The position numbers and the translations under genes were made by a program. The notes under the pieces are model-generated. The model saw only the letters and a list, made by a program, of their open reading frames with translations, was not told the DNA's origin and ran no database searches. Of a stretch of DNA of 64,000 nt, positions 15,721 through 25,094 are shown in pieces. The first letter of the stretch is position 1. Every line of letters starts with the position of its first letter. Origin of the DNA: an uncultured delta proteobacterium (GTDB taxonomy: Bacteria; Desulfobacterota; Syntrophia; Syntrophales; UBA8958); contig CAISJV010000044.1 in the NCBI GenBank assembly GCA_903885795.1, positions 1 to 64,000 on the forward strand, in the 5' to 3' direction.

Positions 15721-16917
15721 ATGGGTGTAAGTACAATAAGTGAAGCCATCGAAGACATTCGCAATGGTAAGATGATCATCCTCGTTGATGACGAGGACCG
15801 GGAAAACGAGGGCGATCTTTACATGGCCGCCGAATTTGTAACCCCCGAGGCCATTAATTTCATGGCCAGGTATGGACGGGGACTGATTTGCCTGACCATG
15901 ACGGAAGAACATGCCGATCGCCTTAATCTGATGCCCATGGCGAGGGACAACCGCTCCCGCTTTGGCACAGCTTTCACCATATCCATTGAGGCCAAGAAGG
16001 GTGTAACCACGGGTATTTCGGCATTTGATCGCGCCACCACCATTCGCGCCGCTGTGGCCGATGGCGCCAAGGCCGATGACTTGGTCAGTCCCGGACACAT
16101 CTTCCCTATCCGGGCTAAAAAGGGCGGTGTTCTGGTAAGAACCGGGCAAACAGAAGGGTCCGTTGATCTGGCTCGCATAGCCGGGCTCAAGGCGGCCGGC
16201 GTCATCTGCGAAGTCATGAAAGACGACGGCACCATGGCCCGCATGCCCGATCTGGAGATTTTTGCTAAGGAACACGATCTGAAAATTGCGACTATTGCCG
16301 ACCTCATCGATTTCCGTATGCAGCATGAGTCCATGATTCGCCGTGCTGCCACCGCCAACATTCCGACACGTTTTGGAGGGATGTTCACCGTAACGGTTTA
16401 TGAAAACGACGTGGACGATATGCAGCATGTCGCCCTGGTAAAGGGGGATATCAAGCCGGAAGATGAAGTTCTCGTCCGTGTCCATTCCGAGTGCTTTACG
16501 GGGGATGTCATTGGGTCGGAACGTTGCGATTGTGGCGATCAGCTTCACCAAGCCATGGAGATGGTGGGAGCCGAAGGAAAAGGCGTGATCGTGTATATGC
16601 GTCAGGAAGGGAGAGGCATAGGCTTCGTAAACAAGATCAAGGCTTATGCCCTCCAGGAAGAAGGAAAGGATACCGTTGAGGCCAATATTGAGCTCGGCTT
16701 TAAGGCCGATCTGAGAGATTATGGACTCGGCGCTCAGATCCTGGCCGATCAAGGGGTCCGGAAAATGAGGCTGATGACCAACAATCCCAAGAAAATAGTG
16801 GGTCTTGAAGGCTACGGCATAACCATTACCGGTCGGGTGCCCATTGTCATCGAACCGGATGAGAACAATATTCGTTACTTAACGACCAAAAAAGCAAAAA
16901 TGGGTCATTTGATATAA
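15721..16917 (+). CDS. ribBA: bifunctional DHBP synthase / GTP cyclohydrolase II
   Basis: 398 residues with two fused domains. The N-terminal RibB half has VDDEDRENEGDLYMAAE (acidic loop, about residues 22-38). The C-terminal RibA half has the zinc site CFTGDVIGSERCDCGDQL (about residues 258-275) and the GTP-binding VYMRQEGRGIGF. It supplies both precursors of lumazine. It starts 3 bases after ribE. Confidence 0.97.
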   Translation: MGVSTISEAIEDIRNGKMIILVDDEDRENEGDLYMAAEFVTPEAINFMARYGRGLICLTMTEEHADRLNLMPMARDNRSRFGTAFTISIEAKKGVTTGISAFDRATTIRAAVADGAKADDLVSPGHIFPIRAKKGGVLVRTGQTEGSVDLARIAGLKAAGVICEVMKDDGTMARMPDLEIFAKEHDLKIATIADLIDFRMQHESMIRRAATANIPTRFGGMFTVTVYENDVDDMQHVALVKGDIKPEDEVLVRVHSECFTGDVIGSERCDCGDQLHQAMEMVGAEGKGVIVYMRQEGRGIGFVNKIKAYALQEEGKDTVEANIELGFKADLRDYGLGAQILADQGVRKMRLMTNNPKKIVGLEGYGITITGRVPIVIEPDENNIRYLTTKKAKMGHLI

Positions 16918-16947
16918 ATTTGTCACTAATGGAGATGGAGGCTGAGC

Positions 16948-17412
16948 ATGCCAAAAGTTATCGAAGGAAAAATTATTGCCAAGGGGATGAAGTTTGCTAT
17001 TGCAGCAAGCCGATTCAACGATTTTATCTCCAGCAGACTCATCGACGGGGCCTTTGATGCCCTGACAAGGGCTGGTGCGGATGAAAAAGACATTCAGCTC
17101 TTCAAGGTTCCCGGGGCCTTTGAACTGCCTATCACTGCGAAAAAACTTGCAAAAAGCGGCCGTTACGATGCCGTCATCTGTGTAGGAGCTGTCATTCGCG
17201 GGGCGACGCCCCACTTCGAATACGTCAGCGCCGAGGTGTCCAAGGGAATAGCCAGCGTTGGGCTCGAAACCGAGATTCCTGTTTCCTTTGGCGTATTGAC
17301 GACGGACACGATTGAACAGGCCATTGAACGGGCAGGCACCAAGGCGGGCAACAAAGGCTGGGATGCCGCCATGGCCGCCATCGAAATGGTCGATCTTTTC
17401 AGAAAGATCTAA
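16948..17412 (+). CDS. ribH: 6,7-dimethyl-8-ribityllumazine synthase
   Basis: 154 residues. Characteristic segments are [20 protein letters not shown], the [16 protein letters not shown] loop and [16 protein letters not shown] with the catalytic His region. It condenses the RibA- and RibB-derived precursors in an icosahedral or pentameric shell. GGAGATGGAGG lies upstream. nusB follows 8 bases after the stop, the standard ribH-nusB order. Confidence 0.97.
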   Translation: MPKVIEGKIIAKGMKFAIAASRFNDFISSRLIDGAFDALTRAGADEKDIQLFKVPGAFELPITAKKLAKSGRYDAVICVGAVIRGATPHFEYVSAEVSKGIASVGLETEIPVSFGVLTTDTIEQAIERAGTKAGNKGWDAAMAAIEMVDLFRKI

Positions 17413-17420
17413 GACAGGCC

Positions 17421-17867
17421 ATGCAACAAAGAAGAAAGGCGCGGGAATTTGCCTTGCAGGTCCTGTACGGAATGGATCTTCAGGACCGGAATGTCTCTGA
17501 AATCCTGGATTTTTTTTGGTCAATTCTGGAAAATCACGAAGATTTGGGGAAGCAGCTTCCCCGGGATGAAGGGTCAAAGCAGTTCGCCCTTCATCTCGTG
17601 CAAGGGACCTGGGAAAACATCGAGCAGATTGACGGCATTATCCGAAACTACTCGGAACATTGGTCCATCGAGCGGATGTCGAGGGTGGACAGGAGCATCC
17701 TCAGAATGGCTGTGTTTGAACTTCTTTTCTGTGAAGATATCCCCCCGAAAGTCTCTCTGAACGAGGCCATCGATCTGGGGAAAATATACGGATCTGAAAA
17801 TTCCGGGGCCTTTATCAATGGCATCCTCGACGCGCTTTATTTGGATAAACTGGCAAAAAACCCTTGA
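17421..17867 (+). CDS. nusB: transcription antitermination factor NusB
   Basis: 148 residues, all-helical RNA-binding protein: RRKAREFALQVLYGMDL at the start, WSIERMSRVDRSILRMAVFELL in the middle and PPKVSLNEAIDLGKIYGSENSGAFINGILDAL at the end. It binds boxA of rRNA leaders with NusE. The gene ends where the metK leader begins: a TTGACA box overlaps its stop codon (17864-17869). Confidence 0.96.
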   Translation: MQQRRKAREFALQVLYGMDLQDRNVSEILDFFWSILENHEDLGKQLPRDEGSKQFALHLVQGTWENIEQIDGIIRNYSEHWSIERMSRVDRSILRMAVFELLFCEDIPPKVSLNEAIDLGKIYGSENSGAFINGILDALYLDKLAKNP

Positions 17868-17891
17868 CAATGTGTTTTTGTATGATAGAAG
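17864..17891 (+). promoter_or_regulatory. metK: candidate metK promoter
   Basis: TTGACA (17864-17869) overlaps the nusB stop. TATGAT (17881-17886) is a good -10 box but only 11 bases away; TAGAAG (17886-17891) gives a 16-base gap with a weaker match. Either way transcription would begin just before the aptamer at 17899. Confidence 0.4.
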
Positions 17892-17898
17892 ACCGGAC

Positions 17899-17950
17899 AC
17901 AGCGGTGATTTAAAGTAAATTGCTCCGCTCTATAAATGTGCTAAAGCACT
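17899..17950 (+). promoter_or_regulatory. metK: SAM-II-like riboswitch aptamer
   Basis: The leader contains the SAM-II signature in order: the P1 strand AGCGG (17901-17905), the conserved loop GTGATTT directly after it, a TTGC strand, the closing CCGCT (17925-17929), then TATAAATG and GCTAAAG (17940-17946) for the pseudoknot side. SAM-II aptamers bind S-adenosylmethionine and sit before methionine and SAM synthesis genes. Placement directly before metK supports feedback control by its product. A terminator follows, suggesting transcriptional rather than purely translational control. Confidence 0.8.
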
Positions 17951-17965
17951 GATGGTGATCGAATT

Positions 17966-17995
17966 TAACCCGTGCTTGCGCATGGGTTTTTTTTT
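17966..17995 (+). terminator. metK: leader terminator between SAM-II aptamer and metK
   Basis: ACCCGTGC (17968-17975) pairs with GCATGGGT (17980-17987; one G-T pair) around the tetraloop TTGC, followed by nine T (17987-17995). AA before the stem can extend it. It lies 34 bases before the metK ATG, so ligand-dependent attenuation is the natural reading. GCAC at 17946-17949, part of the aptamer side, could pair with GTGC at 17972-17975 as a competing structure. Confidence 0.8.
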
Positions 17996-18028
17996 GACGG
18001 TAACTTATTCGTGAAAGGGAGACAAAAT

Positions 18029-19204
18029 ATGCAGATTTCTTCGGAAAGCGTCAAGATTGGTCATCCGGATGTTGTGGCGGACATCATTGCCGCTAATGTC
18101 ATTGCGGCAATCCTGGATGAGGAAAAAAAATTGGGTATGGACCTCAGCAACATGCCTCATTGCGGTATTGAGGTATTCCTTGGCAAAGGGATCTGCCTCG
18201 TCGGGGGTGAAGTCAGGACCAGGGTTTACGCAGACATCGATAAAATCGCACGGGATTCAGTTCTGGATATTGGCTACAACCACGCCGCCGTTGGTCTCAA
18301 TGGTCACCTCATGGGAGTTCTCAACGCCATTATCCCACAATCCCCCGATATTAACATCGGTACGAGCATGGAACTGAACAAGTGTAAAGAAATAGGCGCC
18401 GGAGATCAGGGGATCATGTATGGTTTTGCCTGCGATGAAACGCCGGAACTACTCCCTCTGCCCTATGTCCTTTCAAGTAGACTCATGCGAGCTTTTGAAG
18501 ACTGCCAGGATCCGATCTTTGCCCCTGACGGCAAGGGACAGGTGTCCATAGATTACGATGAGAAAACTGGCAAGCCGAAACGCCTGGTCAAGATCCTCAT
18601 GTCCAATGCCATTGACTATCGCTACGTCAAGGGAAGCAAAAACACTGTCAAAGAACGGGCCAAAAAGATTGCCTTTGAATGCCTCAAGGACTGGGTCGAC
18701 AAGAAGACGGAATTTCTCTTCAACCCGACGGGAGAATGGAATGCCCTCAATTCCTGCAGCGCTGCCGACTCCGGGGTAACGGGGCGCAAGCTGGTTGTCC
18801 AGTTCTATGGCGGTTATCCGGGCGCACAGCTCGGAGGTGGTTCGGTCGTAAATAAATCCCCGGAAAAGGTCGACTGTTCTGCCGCCTTCGGAGCCCGTTA
18901 TGTGGCCAAGAATATCGTCGCCGCCGGTCTGGCTTCAAAATGCGCTGTCCAGTTGGCATACGCCATCGGTATCGCCAGACCTTTTTCTATTTATGTCAAC
19001 ACCTTTGGAACTGGCGTCATTCCGGACGGCAAATTGGAGAAAATCATTGAAAATAATTTTGACCTGACCCCCGGAGGAATGATCACCCGTTTTGGACTCC
19101 TGAGTAGTAATGTCTACAGGTGCATACCGAAAACATTATTCATGGACGGTTATAAGTGGGAGAAGACGGATTTAATCAAACAACTAAAAAAGGCGGCAGC
19201 ATAA
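18029..19204 (+). CDS. metK: S-adenosylmethionine synthetase (divergent)
   Basis: 391 residues starting MQISSESVKIGHPDV, with AAAGGGAG before the ATG. The bacterial MetK landmarks are present: the ATP-binding loop GAGDQGIMYG, TGRKLVVQFYGG, KSPEKVDCSAAFGARYVAKN and C-terminal WEKTD. Two positions differ from the usual consensus: the N-terminal HPDK is HPDV, and the glycine loop GGGAFSGKD is GGGSVVNKS. The overall fold is intact, so it is probably an active but divergent clade. It makes SAM from methionine and ATP, and its leader carries a SAM aptamer. Confidence 0.93.
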   Translation: MQISSESVKIGHPDVVADIIAANVIAAILDEEKKLGMDLSNMPHCGIEVFLGKGICLVGGEVRTRVYADIDKIARDSVLDIGYNHAAVGLNGHLMGVLNAIIPQSPDINIGTSMELNKCKEIGAGDQGIMYGFACDETPELLPLPYVLSSRLMRAFEDCQDPIFAPDGKGQVSIDYDEKTGKPKRLVKILMSNAIDYRYVKGSKNTVKERAKKIAFECLKDWVDKKTEFLFNPTGEWNALNSCSAADSGVTGRKLVVQFYGGYPGAQLGGGSVVNKSPEKVDCSAAFGARYVAKNIVAAGLASKCAVQLAYAIGIARPFSIYVNTFGTGVIPDGKLEKIIENNFDLTPGGMITRFGLLSSNVYRCIPKTLFMDGYKWEKTDLIKQLKKAAA

Positions 19205-19231
19205 CCAAACAAATCTAACGGCTTACTCCTG

Positions 19232-19279
19232 AAGGGGCTTCGGACTCCGGGTTAATCCCGGCACCGTGGCCCCTTTTTA
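19232..19279 (+). terminator. intrinsic terminator after metK
   Basis: AAGGGGC (19232-19238) pairs with GCCCCTT (19269-19275). Inside, CGG/CCG and CCGGG (19247-19251)/CCCGG (19257-19261) continue the stem around a TTAAT loop, and the outer arm runs into TTTTT. It closes metK before leuS. Confidence 0.85.
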
Positions 19280-19347
19280 TGTTGTTCCTTATTGAAATCA
19301 TTCTTCTCCTGTGTTACGGAAAAGAAAAACCATTCCGGGAGTAGTCT

Positions 19348-21933
19348 ATGAACGCTAAATACACCCCTCAGCAGATTGAAGAGAAGTGGCAGCGGCACTG
19401 GGAAACAGGCAAGACCTTCTCGGTAAAGGAAGACACGCAAAAGAAAAAGTACTACCTCTTGGAAATGTTTCCCTATCCTTCCGGGAAAATCCATATCGGA
19501 CATGTCCGTAATTATACCATCGGCGATGTAGTTGCCCGCTACAAGCGGATGCGAGGATTCAATGTCCTCCATCCCATGGGCTGGGATTCTTTCGGCATGC
19601 CGGCGGAAAATGCTGCCATTGCCCACGGCATCCATCCTTCCGTCTGGACGAATGAAAATATCGCCCACATGAAAAAACAGCTCAAACGCATGGGATTCAG
19701 TTACGACTGGGACCGGGAAATCTCCACGTGCGAGCCAGAGTATTATCGGTGGGAACAGCTTTTTTTCCTATGGATGTACGAGAAAGACCTTGTTTACAAA
19801 AAAACTTCCATGGTCAATTGGTGTCCCGACTGTCAGACCGTCCTGGCGAACGAACAGGTAGAGGCAGGACTCTGCTGGCGCTGCTCAAGCGAAGTCTCCC
19901 CCAGAGAGCTGGATCAGTGGTTTTTCCGAATCACCGCTTATGTGGAAGAACTGCTGGAACACTGTGATCGTCTTCCCGGCTGGCCGGACCGGGTCCTCAC
20001 CATGCAGAGGAACTGGATCGGGAAGAGCCACGGCTGTGAACTTTCCTTTCCCATGGCGGACGGCAAGGGGGACATAAAGGTTTTCACGACCCGCCAGGAT
20101 ACAATTTTCGGCGCCACCTTCATGCTCATCGCCGCCGAACACCCCATGGTGATGGAGCTTGTCAAAGGAAAAGAACGGGAAGATGAGGTCAGTCAATGGG
20201 TAGACAAGATCAAGAAACACGACAAGGTTATGAGGACCTCCGATTACTACGAGAAAGAAGGTATTTTTCTTGATACTTATTGTCTCAATCCCGTTACAAA
20301 AAACAAGATGCCCATTTATGCAGCCAATTTTGTCCTCGCCGATTATGGCACCGGCTGCGTCATGGCGGTGCCAACCCATGATCAACGGGACTTTGAATTC
20401 GCCAAAAAATACAATCTTCCCTTGATTGTTGTCATTCAGCCGCCTAAAAAGGCCCTGAATGTCCATACCATGACCGAGGCCTACGTGGAAGAAGGCATCC
20501 TCGTCAATTCCGGCCCCTTCAATGGCATGGAAAACATGAAGGCCCTGGATAAGATTGTCGAATATCTTGAATCACTGGGCCGGGGCAAGAAGACTATCCA
20601 GTACCGCCTGCGGGACTGGGGAATATCCAGACAGCGATACTGGGGCGCCCCCATTCCGGTAGTTTACTGTGAGAAGTGCGGGGCCCTGCCGGTTTCCGAG
20701 CGTGACCTGCCCGTTATTTTACCCAGGGATGTAGAGCTGACCGGTGAAGGCGGATCGCCCCTGGCAAAACATGAATCCTTCATAAAAACCTCCTGCCCCA
20801 ATTGTAACGGCCCGGCGCGCAGGGAAACAGACACCATGGATACCTTTGTCGAATCATCTTGGTACTTTGACAAATTCTGCTGCGCAAACTTCAATGACAA
20901 ACCAGGACTGGACCGGAAGGCGCTTGATTACTGGATGCCCGTGGACCAGTACATCGGAGGCATCGAACACGCCATCCTCCATCTTTTGTATTCGAGGTTT
21001 TTCACAAAGGTACTGCGTGATTTTGGAGTCATCGGCGTCGATGAACCTTTTACCAACCTCCTGACCCAGGGCATGGTATGCAAGGAAACGATGAAATGCC
21101 GTCAGCATGGTTATCTTTATCCAGAAGAGGTCAAGGAAGGCCGGTGTACTCATTGTCAGGAGGAGATTGTTGTCGGTAAGACGGAAAAAATGTCCAAATC
21201 CATAAAGAATGTTGTCGATCCGGATTATCTGATCGAACGCTACGGCGCCGATACCGCCAGGATCTTCTGCCTCTTCGCCTCCCCTCCGGAGAAAGACCTG
21301 GAATGGAGCGACCAGGGGGTGGAAGGCTCCTATCGCTTCCTCAACCGAACATGGCGTATCGTCATGGATTATCTGGATGACATCAAGGAAATTGTCCCCT
21401 TTGACGGCGGCACTGTTCTCGACGGTGACTTGAAAAACCTGCGCCGAAAAACACACCAGACCATTCGCAGAGTCACCAGAGATATCGATGATCGATTCCA
21501 CTTCAACACGGCCATCAGCGCAGTCATGGAGCTTGTCAATGCCCTTTATCAGGTTCCCCGGCCCGCCAAAGATGATCTGGTCGCCCTGTCGGTGATCAGG
21601 GAAACGGTTGATTCTCTGCTTTTATTGCTGGCGCCCACGGTCCCCCATTTTTCCGAGGAACTATGGGAAATGATGGGAAACAAGATCAATACCGCCGACT
21701 CATCATGGCCGGAATATGATCCCACCGTGGTCACTGAGGAGGAAATAACCATCGTCATCCAGATAAATGGTAAGGTAAGAGGCCGGATTACCGTACCCAT
21801 CGATGAGGAGGAGGAGTCAATCAAATCGCTGGCAAGAGCCGATGAAAAGATTGTCAAGCTGATCGAGGGGAAGACAGTCCTCAAAGAGATTTACGTACCC
21901 AGAAAATTACTGAATATTGTCGTCGAGGGATAA
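19348..21933 (+). CDS. leuS: leucyl-tRNA synthetase
   Basis: 861 residues, class I synthetase of normal bacterial length. HIGH motif: [18 protein letters not shown] (about residue 42). KMSKS motif: [14 protein letters not shown]. The CP1 editing domain carries [12 protein letters not shown] and [18 protein letters not shown]. Zn-like Cys pairs (CPDC, CWRC and CEKC) are present. It aminoacylates tRNA-Leu. No T-box leader is apparent in the 70 bases after the metK terminator. Confidence 0.98.
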   Translation: MNAKYTPQQIEEKWQRHWETGKTFSVKEDTQKKKYYLLEMFPYPSGKIHIGHVRNYTIGDVVARYKRMRGFNVLHPMGWDSFGMPAENAAIAHGIHPSVWTNENIAHMKKQLKRMGFSYDWDREISTCEPEYYRWEQLFFLWMYEKDLVYKKTSMVNWCPDCQTVLANEQVEAGLCWRCSSEVSPRELDQWFFRITAYVEELLEHCDRLPGWPDRVLTMQRNWIGKSHGCELSFPMADGKGDIKVFTTRQDTIFGATFMLIAAEHPMVMELVKGKEREDEVSQWVDKIKKHDKVMRTSDYYEKEGIFLDTYCLNPVTKNKMPIYAANFVLADYGTGCVMAVPTHDQRDFEFAKKYNLPLIVVIQPPKKALNVHTMTEAYVEEGILVNSGPFNGMENMKALDKIVEYLESLGRGKKTIQYRLRDWGISRQRYWGAPIPVVYCEKCGALPVSERDLPVILPRDVELTGEGGSPLAKHESFIKTSCPNCNGPARRETDTMDTFVESSWYFDKFCCANFNDKPGLDRKALDYWMPVDQYIGGIEHAILHLLYSRFFTKVLRDFGVIGVDEPFTNLLTQGMVCKETMKCRQHGYLYPEEVKEGRCTHCQEEIVVGKTEKMSKSIKNVVDPDYLIERYGADTARIFCLFASPPEKDLEWSDQGVEGSYRFLNRTWRIVMDYLDDIKEIVPFDGGTVLDGDLKNLRRKTHQTIRRVTRDIDDRFHFNTAISAVMELVNALYQVPRPAKDDLVALSVIRETVDSLLLLLAPTVPHFSEELWEMMGNKINTADSSWPEYDPTVVTEEEITIVIQINGKVRGRITVPIDEEEESIKSLARADEKIVKLIEGKTVLKEIYVPRKLLNIVVEG

Positions 21934-21934
21934 G

Positions 21935-22462
21935 ATGAAAATCGGTATCCCTATTCCCCGGATTATCGTCGTCCTAACCATGATCCTTATTCTGAGCGGC
22001 TGCGGATACGGTTTCTCACCGGGGGGAGAGTATATTGATCCGGAGGTCCGGAAGGTATTCATCGAACCTTTCGCCAACCGGACAAGCCAAGCCAACCTGG
22101 AAGACACCATCCGCCTGGCCATCACCAACTGGTTCGTCAGGGGAAAACGGTTTCAGATCGTCGATAACGAGGCTCAGGCCGACGCCATTTTCCGGGGCGC
22201 GGTCAAAAGTCTCTCGACTGCTCCCCTCTCCTACCGGACAACAAATCTGGCCGCAGAAGAACGGATGACGTTAACGCTGGAACTATCATTTGAGGATAGG
22301 AGGACAAAGAAAGCTATCTGGAAGGACGGTAATTTTTCCGGCTCTCAGGATTACCCGGTAGCCAATGTCAACGACACGGAAACCGCTCGTCAAAACGCCC
22401 TCACAAAGCTATCCAGGGATACCGCTGAGAGGGCGTATCGCATGATGATGTCTGGCTTCTGA
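21935..22462 (+). CDS. lptE: LPS-assembly lipoprotein LptE
   Basis: 175 residues with a lipoprotein signal (IILILSGCGYGFSP type; lipobox LSGC near residue 20). The mature domain follows the LptE pattern: VRKVFIEPFANRTSQANLEDTI, FQIVDNEAQADAIFRGAV, and a C-terminal AYRMMMSGF. LptE plugs the LptD barrel in the outer membrane to insert LPS, so the organism is diderm. It starts one base after the leuS stop; leuS-lptE is a common pair. It ends one base before the convergent rpsT. Confidence 0.9.
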   Translation: MKIGIPIPRIIVVLTMILILSGCGYGFSPGGEYIDPEVRKVFIEPFANRTSQANLEDTIRLAITNWFVRGKRFQIVDNEAQADAIFRGAVKSLSTAPLSYRTTNLAAEERMTLTLELSFEDRRTKKAIWKDGNFSGSQDYPVANVNDTETARQNALTKLSRDTAERAYRMMMSGF

Positions 22463-22744
22463 TCAGGCTGCGGATGCGGCGGTCTGAAGGGCGTTCACTT
22501 TCCTTGTTAGCCGGGAAATCTTGCGGGAAGCGTTCCTCTTGTGGAAGATGCCTTTGGCGGCAGCCTTGCTGATTTTGGGAATCACGGCAATGAGAGCAGC
22601 CTTGGCTCCATCCTGTTCCTTCTTCTCGACTGCCTTGACGATGGATTTAATTTCTGTTTTTACGCTGGAACGAACAGACGCATTTAGCAGACGCCGTTTT
22701 TCGCTCTGCTTCATTCTCTTAATCGCTGACTTATGGTTGGCCAA
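22463..22744 (-). CDS. rpsT: 30S ribosomal protein S20
   Basis: 93 residues, Lys/Ala-rich helical bundle: ANHKSAIKRMKQSEKRRLLN at the N-terminus and GIFHKRNASRKISRLTRKVN near the end. I place the start at TTG 22744, giving the standard MANHKSA N-terminus, because AAGGAGGAAG lies 6 bases upstream; the frame opens further up but those residues are not S20-like. TTG starts are known for rpsT in other bacteria. Its stop is adjacent to the lptE stop. Confidence 0.95.
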   Translation of the reverse strand: MANHKSAIKRMKQSEKRRLLNASVRSSVKTEIKSIVKAVEKKEQDGAKAALIAVIPKISKAAAKGIFHKRNASRKISRLTRKVNALQTAASAA

Positions 22745-22784
22745 AAAACTTCCTCCTTCATCCTTATTCAATCAAGGGGATCCT

Positions 22785-22811
22785 TTTATATAAATTGCCA
22801 ACTTCTGTCAA
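22785..22811 (-). promoter_or_regulatory. rpsT: rpsT promoter
   Basis: Reading leftwards, TTGACA (22811-22806) and TATAAA (22790-22785) are separated by 15 bases, about 40 bases before the rpsT start. Both boxes are near consensus, as expected for a ribosomal protein gene. Confidence 0.6.
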
Positions 22812-22839
22812 GAATAAATTGCGAAAGACCAAGGGTTAA

Positions 22840-23817
22840 ATGAAAACAGGTCATGATGTAGACATAATTGAGGTTGGTCCCCGGGATGGCCTTCAGAACG
22901 TAGAGGCTTTTGTGGAAACGGCGCAGAAGGTTTCTCTCATCCGGCGCCTTGCTGCCAGCGGTCTGAAGGAAATTCAAGCCGGCGCTTTTGTCAGCCCCCG
23001 GGCGATTCCCCAGTTCCGGGACATGAAAGAGGTTATGGCGGGAATAATAGCCTTGCCAAATGTAAGGTTTTCCACCCTTGTTCCCAATGCTCGGGGGGCC
23101 CGTGAAGCTTTCAAAAGCGGTGTTGAAAAGTTGATCTTCTTCTTTTCCCTGAGCGAATCTCACAATCTCAACAATGTCCACCAGACAAAGGACGCGTCCT
23201 TCAAAGGACTGGAATTGCTCCAAAATAACTTGGCCGCCGAGACACCCGCCGAACTTTGCGTTGCCTTGGCTACAGTTTTCGGTTGTCCCTTTGAAGGATA
23301 CATGACTACCGACTATATCCTTAAAGATATTGAAAAGATCGCCAATATGGGCATCAAAGAGATAACCCTCTGTGATACTGTCGGTTTCGGTAATCCCAGG
23401 CAGGTGGAAGAAATTACGGTCGCCTGTCTGGAGAGTTTCCCGGAAGTCACCTTTGCCGTTCATTTCCACAACACCAGAGGATTGGGCCTCGCCAACGCCC
23501 TACGGGCTTATGACACCGGCATCAGGAGGTTTGACGCCGCCGTGGGGGGATTGGGCGGCTGTCCCTTCGCCCCCGGCGCTTCCGGAAATATCGCCACTGA
23601 AGATTTGGTATTCATGTTCAATGAAATGGGGATACCGACCGGAATCAACCTAGACGTCCTTCTGAAAGTCTCCACCTTCTTGAAGGAGATTTTGCCCGGA
23701 ATAGTTTTATCCAGTGCGGTTTACCATGCGGGATTGCCGAAGACGCAGACATCCGGCCCGGAATGCAGCGCACCGGAAGTAAATCCCCCCTGTCCCGCTC
23801 ATCAGGAATGGTCTTGA
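22840..23817 (+). CDS. hydroxymethylglutaryl-CoA lyase family protein
   Basis: 325 residues, DRE-TIM metallolyase. Motifs: EVGPRDGLQN (Asp/Arg of the active site), HFHNTRGLGLAN (metal-binding His pair), and the HMG-CoA-lyase loop GGLGGCPFAPGASGNIATED with its catalytic Cys. It splits HMG-CoA to acetyl-CoA and acetoacetate (end of leucine breakdown) or acts on a related 3-hydroxyacyl-CoA. No acyl-CoA dehydrogenase or carboxylase is adjacent, so the pathway is open. It is divergent from rpsT. Confidence 0.9.
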   Translation: MKTGHDVDIIEVGPRDGLQNVEAFVETAQKVSLIRRLAASGLKEIQAGAFVSPRAIPQFRDMKEVMAGIIALPNVRFSTLVPNARGAREAFKSGVEKLIFFFSLSESHNLNNVHQTKDASFKGLELLQNNLAAETPAELCVALATVFGCPFEGYMTTDYILKDIEKIANMGIKEITLCDTVGFGNPRQVEEITVACLESFPEVTFAVHFHNTRGLGLANALRAYDTGIRRFDAAVGGLGGCPFAPGASGNIATEDLVFMFNEMGIPTGINLDVLLKVSTFLKEILPGIVLSSAVYHAGLPKTQTSGPECSAPEVNPPCPAHQEWS

Positions 23818-23906
23818 CAGACAATGGAATGGCCCTTTCGACTATTATTTATTATTTGCGGGGTAATGTTTAAAATCACGTAATATCAACAATATACAGG
23901 AGAGAA

Positions 23907-24443
23907 ATGATGCTTAATCGAGAAAAGGCGTTACTTGCAGTTATTGACATCCAGGGGAATCTCTATCTTGCTATGGATAATAAGGAATTTCTTCTGGTAA
24001 ATACGGCAAAACTGATTAAGGGAATAAATATCCTCGATATTCCAATAATTTTGACAGAGCAAGTCAAGATCGGGCCGACGATCCCCGAACTTGCCGACCT
24101 AATGCCCGATGTGAAACCGATAATCAAGAACAGCTTCAGTTGCTGCGGCGATCCACAATTCCTGGAGGCCCTGGTTGCTTCGGGGAAAAAACAGGTCCTC
24201 GTCTGCGGCATCGAAGCCCACGTGTGCGCCTATCAGACATCCATGGACCTGATGGAGCGGGGATTCGAGGTTTACGTAGTCGCCGACGCCGTTTCATCCC
24301 GCACGTCGGGCAACCGGGAAATCGGCATTCAGAAACTACTCGCCTCCGGTGCCATTCTGACGAGCACCGAGATGGCCCTCTTTGAGCTCCTGAAGACGGC
24401 GACAGATCCGAGGGCAAAAGATTTATTCCGGATTATAAAATAG
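23907..24443 (+). CDS. isochorismatase-family cysteine hydrolase
   Basis: 178 residues. The family triad is visible: Asp in LLAVIDIQGNLY (residue 14), Lys in KPIIKNSFSC and the nucleophilic Cys in LVCGIEAHVCAYQTSMDL (about residue 114), preceded by a non-prolyl cis-peptide. Members include nicotinamidases and YcaC-like hydrolases; the substrate is not predictable. AGGAGAG precedes tandem ATGs. It is convergent with the peroxiredoxin gene, 14 bases between stops. Confidence 0.88.
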   Translation: MMLNREKALLAVIDIQGNLYLAMDNKEFLLVNTAKLIKGINILDIPIILTEQVKIGPTIPELADLMPDVKPIIKNSFSCCGDPQFLEALVASGKKQVLVCGIEAHVCAYQTSMDLMERGFEVYVVADAVSSRTSGNREIGIQKLLASGAILTSTEMALFELLKTATDPRAKDLFRIIK

Positions 24444-24457
24444 CCGTCCAAGCCCTG

Positions 24458-25066
24458 CTATTTCAGCTTCTCCAACTCCGTGATCAGCACTTCCAGGGAC
24501 GGACGCTGGTTAATATCGTGGACGTCGATGTAGCGGATGATTCCTTTTTTATCGATAATAAATATGGCCCGTTCGGAGACGCCGTCGGTCCGCAGAATAC
24601 CGTATTGCTGCGCTGCTTTTCCATGAGGATAGAAATCCGACAAAACGGGAAACCAGAGCTTCCCCATCTGGTTGGTCCAGGAGAAGAGAGTCGGGATGTT
24701 ATCCACGGTGATGCCTAAAAGCACGGCATTATGGGCGTCAAACATATCCCGGACAATGTTATATCCCGGCCACTGGTCCGAACAGACAGGGGTCCAGGCA
24801 GCGGGCACAAAGGACAGGACAACATTTTTCTTGCCCCGATACTGGCTGAGGGTGATCTTTCCACCCGTTACGGCAGTCAGGGTGAAATCCGGGGCAAGCT
24901 GCCCCACTTTTACTTCCAATTTGCTGTCTGTGGGCTGCAGCGTACCGGGATTGTAAATATTTTCTTTATAAGCATCGGAAATAGCCCAGGCGGAAGTGGC
25001 TATCGCCAAGGTTAAGATGATGGCGCAGCAGGAAATTAAAAATCTGGAACTTGCTCGTTTCTTCAT
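24458..25066 (-). CDS. exported peroxiredoxin (AhpC/TSA family)
   Basis: 202 residues with a signal peptide (hydrophobic segment ending near TSAWA, residues 1-28). The thioredoxin-fold domain has the peroxidatic Cys in FVPAAWTPVCSDQWPGYN and the active-site-supporting FIIDKKGIIRYIDVHDI. No obvious resolving Cys is seen, suggesting a 1-Cys type. It would reduce peroxides in the periplasm. The neighbouring TlpA-like protein on the same strand may be its reductant (inference). Confidence 0.87.
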   Translation of the reverse strand: MKKRASSRFLISCCAIILTLAIATSAWAISDAYKENIYNPGTLQPTDSKLEVKVGQLAPDFTLTAVTGGKITLSQYRGKKNVVLSFVPAAWTPVCSDQWPGYNIVRDMFDAHNAVLLGITVDNIPTLFSWTNQMGKLWFPVLSDFYPHGKAAQQYGILRTDGVSERAIFIIDKKGIIRYIDVHDINQRPSLEVLITELEKLK

Positions 25067-25094
25067 GGTCTTCCTCCAGGAGTGGAAATGGGAT

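Noticed and set aside
15643-16752. A 369-codon frame opposite ribBA.
   Set aside because: Antisense shadow; composition mirrors ribBA codons.
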